DNA of 64,000 nucleotides. Origin: Ursus arctos (lineage: Eukaryota; Chordata; Mammalia; Carnivora; Ursidae). The stretch covers positions 5,934,001 to 5,998,000 of the forward strand of contig NW_026622874.1 of NCBI RefSeq assembly GCF_023065955.2, given 5' to 3'. Positions within the stretch are counted from its first letter, which is position 1; each line of letters starts with the position of its first letter. A program made the translations under genes and the position numbers. This document shows positions 12,263 to 21,930 of the stretch, one piece after another. The notes below the pieces were generated by a model. That model was not told where the DNA came from. It saw only the letters and a program-made list of their open reading frames with translations, and did not search any database.

Positions 12263-12302
12263 GTGGTGTGTGTGTGCGTGTGTGTGTGTGAGAGTGAGTG
12301 AT
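12263..12302. repeat. (GT)n microsatellite
   Basis: GT repeats with one GC interruption, followed by GAGA. Confidence 0.85.
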
Positions 12303-12789
12303 GGGGGTTGTACAGTGGGTAAAAATATGTGGTGTGAAAAATAATATCATTTTCAGTTTATTTTATATTATTTGATTCCCACAAAAACATATTTGTTTTG
12401 GCAGTTGCCTTCCCTATAGCATCGTGTTGGAATTTGGCATGTGGTATTCACTAAGCTCTCATTGTTTCATGGTTGTACGTTTTAGTCAGTTTCCTGGTGG
12501 TAGTAGATGATGAGTTTAAATTCTAAAGCAGAGAACTTGAAAAAAAGGATATAACATACAATCACATAATACAGGGTTAAAGTATACATTTATTTATTTG
12601 ACGCATGTTGACTAATGTAACTTTTTCAACTGACAATTTTATTTGATTTTGGATCTTAGAATATGAACTGCATGGAAATCATTGATAATGTTGGTATTTA
12701 TTTTCTTACAGAGAGGAAAAAGGAAAGTGGATGACTGAAAAATGTTTTGTTATGTTGTCATATTTTAAAAGTTGTATTTCCTTTTCTAG

Positions 12790-12873
12790 GTTGCTGTAGT
12801 GAAACTAAAAAATGCAGATAAGGTATTTGCCATGAAAATATTGAACAAATGGGAAATGCTGAAAAGAGCTGAG
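12790..12873 (+). CDS. CDC42BPA: CDC42BPA (MRCK-alpha) kinase-domain exon with the ATP-binding lysine
   Basis: This 84-base internal exon starts and ends on codon boundaries (28 codons). It begins [16 protein letters not shown] and ends MLKRAE. This is the strand 2-strand 3 part of the AGC-type kinase lobe of MRCK-alpha, a Cdc42/Rac effector Ser/Thr kinase of the DMPK/ROCK family that phosphorylates myosin light chain and MYPT1. The lysine in FAMK is the VAIK lysine that contacts ATP phosphates (Lys106 in human numbering, from memory), so the exon should cover residues 91-118. It is flanked by CTTTTCTAG upstream and GTAAGA downstream, a strong donor. The paralogue CDC42BPB reads VKMKNTERIYAMK here, so alpha is favoured. 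DMPK and ROCK differ more. Confidence 0.97.
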
Positions 12874-12899
12874 GTAAGATTCTAATTATTGGGATGTTT

Positions 12900-13104
12900 T
12901 TGTTTTTGTTTTTTTTAAGATTTTATTTATTTATTCGACAGAGATAGAGACAGCTAGAGAGAGAGGGAACACAAGCAGGGGGAGTGGAAGAGGAAGAAGC
13001 AGGCTCATAGCGGAAGAGCCTGATGTGGGGCTCGATCCCATAACGCTGGGATCATATCCTGAGCCGAAGGCAGACGCTTAACCGCTGTGCCACCCAGGCG
13101 CCCC
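12900..13104 (-). mobile_element. SINEC, antisense, beside a kinase exon donor
   Basis: It is the typical antisense SINEC, with a T-rich start and ATTTATTTATTCGACAG, ending GCCACCCAGGCGCCCC. TATTGGGATGTTT occurs at 12887-12899 and at 13105-13117 as a 13-bp target-site duplication. The left edge lies only 26 bases inside the intron from the exon ending at 12873. Confidence 0.93.
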
Positions 13105-13117
13105 TATTGGGATGTTT

Positions 13118-15125
13118 AAATAATGTTTCAGAAAGAATATGAGACCTATAAAATCATAAAGCCACTAGATCCTTAAATATCATTTAATAACATTGTGTCT
13201 GTGGTGGCATTATTTTTAAGACCTAAGAGACAAGTTCCACAATTTACAATTGTGATATAGTGATGATAGACGTTAAAATTCATAAAAAAACATTAAAAAG
13301 TCATAATTTGTGACGTTTAGTTTATATTGCCTGAAAACCAAATGTGCGGCTTGTATATTTATGTGAAAAGGAGGTGTGGAAACCAGTTTATTTTATAGGA
13401 AGAAATTTTGCAATACTGCATTTCCAACTTGATGTAACTCATTTATATTGTTCTGTATTTATCTGTGTTCTGCTCAAAGTGGAAGTCAGTAGGAGTTTTG
13501 AATGTGCCCTCTAAGAAGTCTCTTGATTGCTAATTATACAGTTAAATTTATCTTTTTTATATTATTAAAGGATGGTAGTAAAATCTGCTCTTGCAAAAAT
13601 TGCCAGTGTTTTTTATGTTGATGCCAGAAGCAAGGGAAGGATTGGCTGGAGCGATGTTAAAAATATCTCACAGCTGGTATGGTCTGGTCAGAACTGACAT
13701 TACACGTAGATTTGAGGGGATTCTGGGGGTCTCCAGCTGTGGGAGATCATGGTGAGCGGCCAGATGGGGTGGGGCCCGCGGGGACCTCGGTGTGGAAGTA
13801 TTTCAGTATTTGAACTTGTAGGAGGATCAGACTGTTGCATAGGCAGAACAGTAGCTGTGAGGTTGGTAAGATTTCTCTAATGAGAAGTTAACCCTTAGAA
13901 ATCTTTCTTTATCCACCAGTACTGGTAGCAACCTGAAACCGCCACCCCCCCCACCCCCCAACCCCCCGCCGAACATATGGAAAAAAGCGAAAATGGTTCC
14001 CTTGATGATAGGTGTGGTGGTTGTAAGAAACTTCATTATTCATTTCTTTGGGAAAATTTGAAAAATGTAGCAAAACGCAAAGACATTTACATTCCGTCAC
14101 CTAGAATTGATCACTAACATTTGGTGCACGTTTTTGCTTTCTGTCTTGTTTTCTGTGTGTTTCCTGAAAAACACTGCACAAGTGAAGTATGGATACATAT
14201 TTGTAAAAGGAATAGTAGCACATTACAGATAAAGCTGAAGTCCTCTTCGACTGTACCCCACCCAGTGCAGCCCCTCTCGGCCTCCCACAGCTCATCTCCA
14301 TGTAATAGTATCTTGCTGAGAAAAGTATTTGGAAATTTTTATGTCACTGTGGCATATGTGCCAGTGTCCTTTATATTCAGTAATTTCAGTCTTTACTTTT
14401 GAATTTCCTTAAGGCTCACTTGCCTTCCTGTTACTGGTTGGATTTTCCAGGTAGTCAGCAGTGAGATTGATGAGGGTGTTCTTCTGAAATTGACACTGAT
14501 GGAAGGGAAAGGAGGTGAAACATCATTTTCAGGGGAAGTCAGGCTGTCCAGCAGGGAGCTGTAGAGCAGAAATGGTCCTTCGGAGTCCCTCATGAGGCCT
14601 GAGGACTTACCTTTGCACCTGCCTCATTCAGTCACTGACTCCGGGCCACCTCCAGACGGACATGGTCTTGGGGCCGTGGAGCTTCTGCAGCTGAGGCAGA
14701 CGCCGAGGGAGCTGGCAGCTTCGCCAGCAGCTGCAGCAACAAGTCTTACTAGTTAGAGTAAATAAGTCTGTTCTAATTGTTTCATGGAAATCATAGTTGT
14801 CAGTTTAGTGTTTCAGCATTAGAAATTTTTAAAAATTGAGTTCAAAGTTTGCACTATTTTCTATGAAGTTGGTATGTTGGGGAGAATTAGAAGAAAAAGG
14901 AAGGATCACTGGGTTAGCTTTCATTACAGAAGAAGTGGCAAAGTTGAATATAAAACAAGGAATTGGAAATTAAATAATTTTGTTGAATTAAAAAACATTA
15001 GTATATTCTCTTTCTGGGGTGAGCTGGAAGAGATTTATTTCTTCCTATCCCTTCCATTAAGTACAGTTTTAAAGACCCTCGACATTACGTATAAAATAAA
15101 TCTAAGGAGATTCTGAAAGGCAGAG
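13118..15125. other. Intronic stretch, no gene recognised
   Basis: Only a C-rich tract at 13945-13970 stands out. No clear repeat family or exon was seen. Confidence 0.4.
13943..13970 (-). other. Potential G-quadruplex tract (G-rich on the - strand)
   Basis: The + strand reads C8, A, C6, AA, C6, GCC. The - strand therefore has three long G runs with 1-2 base spacers, and the longest run can supply two G-triplets. No experiment is implied. Confidence 0.55.
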
Positions 15126-15129
15126 AGGA

Positions 15130-15670
15130 GGAGGTGGACCTTGGGGCCTGAGGAGCGGCACTCGTTCTGTGAAGCCCGTGTTACTCTGATAGAAAAACCC
15201 AACAGGAACCATACAAAGGAAATTAAAGACCGAAGTGCCTCATGAGCATAGATACAGATCACCTTACCAACACGTTAGCAAATAGAGTTCAGCAGTGTGT
15301 AAAAAGACTTGTGCATACAGGATGACCGAGTGGGTTTTACTTCAGGGATACAAGGCTGGTTCAGTGTTGAAAAGGAACATAAGAAATAGCAGGGAGATTG
15401 GTAGGAGAAGGAAGGGAAGAATGAAGAGGGGGTAAACAGAAGGGGGAATGAACCACAAGAGACTGTGGACTCTGGGAAACAAACTGAGGGCTTCAGAGGG
15501 GAGGGGGGTGGGGGAATGGGCTAGCCCGGTGATGGGTAGTAAAGAGGGAACGTATTGCATGGAGCACTGGGTGTTATACGCAAACAATGAATCATGGAAC
15601 ACTACATCAAAAACTAATGATGTACTGTATGGTGACTAACATAACATAATAACAAATAAAAATAAATAAA
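15130..15670 (+). repeat. Carnivore L1 with internal deletion
   Basis: 15130-15378 follows L1 ORF2 (AGTGGGTTTTACTTCAGGGA and TACAAGGCTGGTTCAGTG). It jumps directly to the carnivore L1 3' end (AACATAAGAAATAGCAGG, GACTGTGGACTCTGGGAAAC, GTGATGGGTAGTAAAGAGG, CATCAAAAACTAATGATGTA), ending in an A-rich AATAAAAATAAATAAAA tail. The middle of ORF2 is missing. Part of the same 3' end occurs reversed at 48786-49335. Confidence 0.85.
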
Positions 15671-16411
15671 AGGAACTCTCCTCAAACTACTTAAAACTTT
15701 CCTCTTTTAGGAAGAAATTCTACATTGAAATTTTTGCAGACAGATTCATTTTGAAGTAGAGTGGAGTTGTATTTCTATGCTTGAGTTATCAAGTCCTTTT
15801 TTTAAACACATGTTTAAAAAAACTCTCTTCTGACCATGACTTATCCAGCTTTGGAAAACTGGGCCTACCAGTGATGCTTAATAACTTAGAGATGAGCAGC
15901 AAAATGTCTCGATTTTTAACCTGTGTGTTGTTGATGCTTTAAACACTTTTTCAAAGCTACACCTCCAGCCTATTTGCTGTATTTATTTCCATCTAAGGTA
16001 TATCACAAATATATAACCAGTGGGACACACATCACTGGAGGTAGCAGGATACCCTGTCTCTTTCTGTCCCCGGGCAGCTGAATATTTGCTGCCTAACCCC
16101 ATGGGTCCAGAGGTTGCTGTCGCTGCCTGTTCATCACTCGCAGACTCTGTTAGTGTCGCTTCCCTTCTCCCGATCTGTGACGGTGTCTGAAGAAGATGTA
16201 TGACCTCCAGTAACCCCTGCTGCCATTTATTATATTCTCATATACTCAGATATTCTATTTTTACAGGAGGATATTAAAGAATTGTTTAGTTTTTTTTTTT
16301 AAAAGGTAAAAGTGGATGTTATTATAGCCTTTATCCGTGTGGAGTCCTTGGTACAACTTCATGAACCTTGTGATGTGCATGCATCATGGTTTGTTTAATA
16401 TCGATTTGGAA
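15671..16411. other. Intronic stretch with nothing recognised
   Basis: A/T-rich sequence without an exon or recognised repeat. Confidence 0.4.
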
Positions 16412-16560
16412 CAGGGTTTCCCAGCAGTGGCACTTGTGACATTTGGGGGCAGATGATTCCTTGTGGGGGCCTGTCCTGTGCATTGTAGGATGTGTAGCAG
16501 TCTCTTCCCAGTAGATTGCCGTTACCCCCGCACCCCCCAGTTGTGACAACTGAGGACAAC
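16412..16560 (-). repeat. MER5A-like hAT DNA transposon fragment
   Basis: It begins with the terminal repeat CAGGGTTTCCCAGCAGTGG. Then it has ACATTTGGGGGCAGATGATT, CCTGTCCTGTGCATTGTAGG and CCCCCCAGTTGTGACAACTG, the reversed MER5A order as I remember it. One end is truncated. Confidence 0.75.
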
Positions 16561-17519
16561 GTGACCTACTGAAGCAGAAAAGGACACGGTGCTTTACATC
16601 TAAATTCAGGATCTGAGCTGTTAATAGGGATCATTTAATACCTACTTACGGATAAAGTCACATGATGCCTGGAATTTGCTTCAAAAAACCCCAGTGCGTG
16701 TGCATATGTGCTCGCGTATACACATGCGTGGAGGAAGGGTGGTGGTGCGTGAAGGGTGCAGGACGGGGTTTGAGGGGGTGAGGGTGTAGACGAAACAAGA
16801 TTGAGTAATAACATCATTGTTGAAGTTGGTTGATGAGAATGTTGTGGGGAGGAGGGAGTTTTACTCGTCTCTCTTGTATGTGTTTGAAGTTTTAGGTCAT
16901 AGTTTATATTTTTTACTTTTTTAAATTTTTTCACAGAAACAGTTTAGAATAGACGAGAATGTACTGAAGTTTAATCTGTTGACAGAATGTCTTTGGAGCT
17001 TTGTTGAGTTTGGAGTCCCTAATCAGACGTTTATCAGAATTTAGCTGGAACGTCTGTTGTGAGATTCCAGAAAGCTGTCATAATAAGATAAAGTCAGGAG
17101 CAAAGAGTTTTTCTGGGCTTTGACGATCTTTGCCCCTCTCAGAAACTTTAGCGGCGAACGAGATTCGTAGGTCACTTAAATTCTAAAACACAGCTTAGTA
17201 GTCAGTGTGTCAGGTGGTTTTCTTTTCCCCCTAAAGTGAACCAAAGCATAATGTGGATTTTAATAATCAAATTGTCAGCTTAAACTGCCCATTTAATTTG
17301 GTTTAAGCTTTAATTTTTCTTAAATTTTTCTCTGGTGCTATTTCATGCATGACTTTGGAAATTTTATTTGATCAAATAAAATTTATGGGACTACATGGAA
17401 ATAATTAAGGTACCTAGTTAGGGTATATTAATGTTAATTGTTTTGTATATCATGGCTGTTGAATTTATTTTATGGGAGATAAGTAAGCACTTCCTGTCGA
17501 TAGAATACTGTGTGATGAT

Positions 17520-17900
17520 TTTTCAGTGGGCATGAATACGGTGCAGCCATTAAGAAGAATTAGGTGGTAGGTGGGTCTCTATTGGTTTACATCTAAACTC
17601 TGGTGTATTGTTTCTTGAAAAAAAAAAAAAAACGTACGGAGCACTGTGATCTGACTTGTGTAAAGAAAAGAAAAGCGAGGGGAAATGGGGTACCACGTGA
17701 ATATTGTGTGTGTGCATGTGTGTGTGTGAGTGTTCCCACTTGCAGAGACAAATTTTGTGAGAAGATACTCAGCAGAGTAATTGGTGGTGACCTCTGGACA
17801 CACGTGACCGTGTGAGTATGGTGTGTGACTTGGGAGACTTAAGTTTCACTTCACCTTTCAGTTCTTCTTGAACTTGGCTGATATAATGGGTTTTTTTTTT
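17520..17900 (+). repeat. Old L1 3' end remnant
   Basis: Diverged pieces include GTGCAGCCATTAAGAAGAAT, an A-run, GATACTCAGCAGAGTAATTG and GGTGACCTCTGG. These fit an L1 ORF2 end and 3'UTR. Confidence 0.5.
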
Positions 17901-18059
17901 AATTAAAACTTTAAAGATGATAGATTATAGAATTATAATGTATCATATAAAATTATTTTTTTTAGCCACACATTTCTAAGGTTCTCAGGATGTACCTTTA
18001 TAATAGTGGAAATACAGTCTCAGAATAAATTAAGACTTTTACAAAAAGAAAAAGACAGT

Positions 18060-18800
18060 TCATTAGAGAAAATGGACAAAGGGAGTGAACAATTCAGATA
18101 CAAAGTTCAGATGTCCTGTAAGCGTGTGTAGAGCTGCTTATCTGCATGGGGAATTGGGAATGTTGATGAAAAGAACAGTGAAGTATGGTTTTATACCCAT
18201 CATATTGACACACTTAAAAGTCTAATAATGCCAAATGCAGTTCAGGATGTTGAGGGGGGAATCAGGGAGATTTCCAACTGGGGTGAGGATAGTAGTCAGT
18301 ATACACTTAGGAGAGAAAATTGGCTATGTCTGGTAAAGTGGAAAATGCTTGTAGCTAGCATTTCGACTTCTAAGTATATGCCCTGGAGAGACTGTTGTGC
18401 ATTTGTACAAATATATGCATTGCAACATCATAAAAACAAAATTGGAAGTAACCTGTTTTCCTGGTTGGGGTTTGCATACATAAATTCTTGTATATTCAGA
18501 CAAGCGAATGCCGTAGCAATTGGAAGGAAAACAGCCATCATTGAATAAGAAGTAATCAAGTTGCAGAAGAATAGATACAATTATAACACTCATGTAAACT
18601 TTCAAAATGCAAAACAGTTAAGTTGTTTTGGGCACATACATGTGTGATCAAAGCATATAAAGGAAAGAACATGGTATATACTATGGATTATTAATTTTAT
18701 CAGGAGGAAGGCAGGGAAACATGTAAGGAGGAAGACTACAACCTACTTGTATTTTATTTCCTTAAAAAGAACAGAAGTAGAGATGGCAAATTGTTAATGT
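18060..18800 (+). repeat. Old L1 distal ORF2 and 3'UTR
   Basis: GAGGATAGTAGTCAGTATAC, TTGCAACATCATAAAAACA, then GCAATTGGAAGGAAAACAG are in L1 ORF2 3' order. The copy carries many changes. Confidence 0.5.
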
Positions 18801-18977
18801 TTATATTATCTGAATGATAGTTTGGACTGTGATCATTAAATGCATGTGTGCTTTTTTCTGTTTTTTTTTTTAACTATAGCAGTATTTTTTAATGTAAAAT
18901 GTTTTCAAGTGTATTATTTCCATTGTCTGCTTTCTGAGGGTGCTTGACTTGTTGAAAAGTAATGTCAGGTGGGATGT

Positions 18978-19079
18978 ATTCCTTTTCTAGGACAGGAAGT
19001 GTAATAAACATATTCCTTTTCCAGGACAGGAAGTATAATAAACATTTTCCTTTTCCAGGACAGAAAGTATAATAAACAC
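18978..19079 (+). repeat. 34-bp unit in three tandem copies, just upstream of a kinase exon
   Basis: The copies are 18978-19011, 19012-19045 and 19046-19079. Each carries CCTTTTC(C/T)AGGACAG, which looks like a 3' splice site, and AATAAA near its end. Differences are a few single bases per copy. The third copy ends 77 bases before the exon that starts at 19157. Confidence 0.9.
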
Positions 19080-19156
19080 ATTAAGCAATTGTTTGCATGA
19101 TGTATTTTACATAAAGTGTCCTCTGATTAAAAAACATCTTTGTTTTTCCTTTTCAG

Positions 19157-19252
19157 ACAGCCTGTTTTCGTGAAGAAAGGGATGTATTAGTGAATGGAGA
19201 TAATAAATGGATTACAACTCTGCATTATGCTTTCCAGGATGACAATAACTTA
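19157..19252 (+). CDS. CDC42BPA: CDC42BPA kinase-domain exon with helix C
   Basis: This 96-base internal exon is in phase 0 at both ends (32 codons). It starts [16 protein letters not shown], continues through [13 protein letters not shown] and ends NNL. It is bounded by TTTTCAG and GTAAGA. It holds helix C, whose second glutamate in REER is the likely partner of the strand-3 lysine (about Glu125, inferred by alignment with PKA and ROCK), and strands 4 and 5 up to the hinge. The stretch YAFQDDNNL is typical of MRCK-alpha; the beta form reads YAFQDENHL. It should cover residues 119-150. The reading frame is uninterrupted with the exons on both sides. Confidence 0.97.
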
Positions 19253-19828
19253 GTAAGAATCATTTTTATATCTTTCTATATTCTTATTAAATTTGTATTT
19301 GCAGAATTTAGCATTATTCTCTTTTAAGCATTATTTAAATGTAGTTGTTATTTAGAAAACCACTGAATTTCACAGTGTGTAAATTGTGTATTTAATATGT
19401 CCCCCTGCCCCGGGTAATTTGATCACTTTCCACTGGAATTTTTTAATGCTTTTTAATAAGCAAGTACAAACTAAATCCAAACATTTAAATTCTATAAGAG
19501 GTGCTCAGGAGTTTTCTTTTCATGATTTTCCCAGTATATTTTATTTATAATATTCTATTACTGTTTGGAATTTTACATATTTTTCGAAGTGGCCATGTGC
19601 TGCTTGAAGTAGAGAGCCACATTTAAAATTGAGGCTGCATCTGATTTTATATGGACATCATGACCCACATGATGGAAGAAGTTGGGAACGAGGTCAGAGG
19701 AAGACCAAAATATGAAAGCACTGCTAATTGAAGATTGAAGGGATAAACAAGGGAGCAGGAAATGAAGGTGGAACCCGCCACTGCTGGGCCTGCTGTTCGA
19801 GGCTCTTCATCTTGGGCCCGAATTTTAC

Positions 19829-19905
19829 TTCATTTTTTTTGTTTTTTTGTTTTTTTTTTTTTTGGTTTTGTTTTTTTTTGTTTGTTTTTTTTTTGTTTTT
19901 TTTAG
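19829..19905. repeat. T-rich tract with G interruptions
   Basis: About 77 bases of T runs separated by single or double G. It may be the decayed tail of an antisense element. Confidence 0.8.
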
Positions 19906-19976
19906 CATACATGTGTTGAGTTCCTGCTGCATGCCAGACACAACACTGTGTCCTGGGTTATACAATTAATAACATT

Positions 19977-20155
19977 GGGGCACCTGGGTGGCTCAGTCGG
20001 TAAAGCATATGCTTTTGGCTCAGGTCATGATCCTAGGGTCCTGGGATCGAGCCCCACATCGTGGGGTTCCCTGCTCACTGGGGAGCCTACTTGTCCCTCT
20101 GCTACTCCTACCTCAACCCCCGCTTATGCTTTCTCTCTCTCTCAAATAAATCTTT
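19977..20155 (+). mobile_element. SINEC, sense
   Basis: The head GGGGCACCTGGGTGGCTCAG, the body with CTCAGGTCATGATCCTAGG, a CT run and the tail CAAATAAATCTTTAAAA are present. Confidence 0.92.
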
Positions 20156-20177
20156 AAAAAAATCAATAAGATTTCTT

Positions 20178-20380
20178 TTTTTTTTTTTTTTAAAGATTTT
20201 ATTTATTTATTTGACAGAGATAGAGACAGCCAGCGAGAGAGGGAACACAAGCAGGGGGAGTGGGAGAGGAAGAAGCAGGCTCACAGCAGAGGAGCCTGAT
20301 GTGGGGCTCGATCCCATAACGCCGGGATCACGCCCTGAGCCGAAGGCAGACGCTTAACCGCTGTGCCACCCAGGCGCCCC
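20178..20380 (-). mobile_element. SINEC, young arctoid type, antisense, 23-bp target-site duplication
   Basis: The flanking direct repeat at 20155-20177 and 20381-20403 appears identical over 23 bases (AAAAAAATCAATAAGATTTC core). It is inserted in the tail of the preceding sense SINEC, so the two form an inverted pair. Confidence 0.93.
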
Positions 20381-20520
20381 TAAAAAAATCAATAAGATTT
20401 CTTATTCACACAATAGATGTTTACTGGATATGTGCCGTGTGCTAGGCACTGTTCTCTAGATTGTGGAGACTGAGCAGTGAGAAAGACAAAGGATCTCTCT
20501 CCTTACTGTTCCAGACAATA

Positions 20521-21389
20521 AATCCAAAATCAAGTAAATCATATTTTTAGATTATTTCAGATGAAGAAAGTGTAACATTTATTCAGAGGTGTGAAGTCGA
20601 TGACTTTTCTAAGACATATAAATTAGCTAAACCAAGAAGGAAGAAGAGGCAGAGAGGTCTTGGTGAGCCACAGTGTGGAGATTGAAGCTTGTTATGTTCA
20701 CACGGATGGAGGGTAGAATAAGAGGCTTGGAGATGGGGGCGGAGACATGAGAGCCACATCATATAGCACCTTACATGTTCCGGTAAAGAAATTAGACTTT
20801 CACAGCCATGTTTCTCAAAACAGTAGGGTTTTTGGGTCATGGGACTCTTGCATATTTTTTAGAATGACTTTATATCTGCGAGCCTTGACAGTGACGCGTA
20901 CAGGAATGGAACAGCCCTGACAGGTCTCAGCTTCTTCGTTCTGCTTTCCCTCATGATCATTCTGGTGTCCCTCATGGAGAAAAGTGTGAAAACGGCTGTT
21001 TTAGGACCATGGAGAGTCTGTGGCGGAAGGAGACAAGAGCGGTGTTTCAGGGACGAGAGGGAGCCAGTGTGATCACAGCGCGAGAGGGAGGGAGTGCACG
21101 ATGGTGCTTCCAGACCGTAGAGCCCGCCAAGAAGGGCTTCAAGGGACAGTGTGGATGAGTCTTAGTTTTCCAGCGTCTGACTTGGGGGATTCACTGCTTA
21201 GTGGTTGATGAGTTGAGTTGGGAAATATATTTGGGAAGGGAGAATTTCGAGCAGGGGGCAGGTGATGGGTTTACTTTGGTGTGTGTTGGGTTTGAGTTGT
21301 CGTGTGACCCACTGGTGGGTTCGGCATCTCGGTCTGTTGCTCCTGAGGGCAAACAACACTGTGTAGCTTACGGAGTTCTCGTCTTACGG
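20521..21389. other. Intronic stretch with nothing firmly recognised
   Basis: No exon was seen. The purine-rich part at 20630-20790 may be the unnamed ancient repeat class also suspected at 4291-5500. Confidence 0.35.
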
Positions 21390-21579
21390 ATCGGTTTTTG
21401 GCCAACGACTGCCTGCAGCACAAATTTGGCTCACCGCCTATTTTTGTACAGCCCACAGGTAAGAATTTTTAAGTATTTGAAAAAAAATCAAAAGAAGAAG
21501 ATTTTGTGACATGTCAGTGTGATATAAAATTCAGACTTCAGTGTCCATAAAGTTCTGCTGGAATGGAGCCGTGTCTGTT

Positions 21580-21930
21580 GGTTTGTACACGGTCAGTGGC
21601 TGCTTCTGCACGAAGATGGCAGGGTCGGCCTCATGCAACAGCAGCTGGCCCCGTGACACAGGAACGCCGCATGTGCGCGTCACTGTCGCCACTCTGCGCT
21701 GCTGCTCAGCGACCTACAGATTTCAGCGACGGTTACAACTTGATTGCATTTCTGATGCGGACGTCTTGCGATCCGTGACATTTTATCATTCCTGTCACTG
21801 CTAGCGCATGTGCGGACGTCACACAGCCCGCTCGGCCGGCGTGGCATGGAGGGGGTTACATGTTACCAGGCTGGAGGCCTACCTGCTGCGCCGAGCCGTC
21901 CTCGCGCCTCCGCTGCTCCCAGGAAGGCAC
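21580..21930. promoter_or_regulatory. CpG-dense segment inside the hAT element
   Basis: By eye about 25-30 CpG dinucleotides fall in 350 bases, while neighbouring intron sequence has very few. A regulatory role is only a possibility; no promoter motif was identified. Confidence 0.4.

Larger units (their letters stand above)
1..12789 (+). other. CDC42BPA: CDC42BPA 5' intron, partial (3' part only)
   Basis: This is the sequence upstream of the first kinase exon. It ends in a good acceptor (pyrimidine-rich CCTTTTCTAG, with AG at 12788-12789). The preceding coding exon, which should encode the N-terminus and the glycine-rich loop up to residue 90, was looked for by eye on the + strand and not seen. 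It probably lies upstream of the window. The contents are an LTR, L2, MIR, L1 and SINEC pieces, listed separately. Confidence 0.85.
12874..19156 (+). other. CDC42BPA: CDC42BPA intron between the VAIK exon and the helix-C exon
   Basis: This complete intron of 6,283 bases is phase 0. Its donor is GTAAGA and its acceptor is CCTTTTCAG. It contains a SINEC 26 bases inside the donor, a C-rich tract, a carnivore L1, a MER5A, old L1 pieces and a triplicated 34-bp unit near the acceptor. I see no other gene in it. Confidence 0.93.
19906..20520 (-). repeat. L2/MIR 3' core, split by SINECs
   Basis: Pieces with L2/MIR-type 3' core words occur on both sides of the SINEC pair. On the left is TTCCTGCTGCATGCCAGACA; on the right are GTTTACTGGATATGTGCCG, TAGGCACTGTTCTCTAG and CAGTGAGAAAGACAAAG. 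They may be parts of one or two old elements. Confidence 0.45.

Noticed and set aside
20061..20357. Recurring peptide ERGNTSRGSGRGRSRL...DVGLDP...GSRPEPKADA in many frames
   Set aside because: It is the translation of the antisense SINEC body, repeated wherever a young SINEC lies. It is not a protein family.
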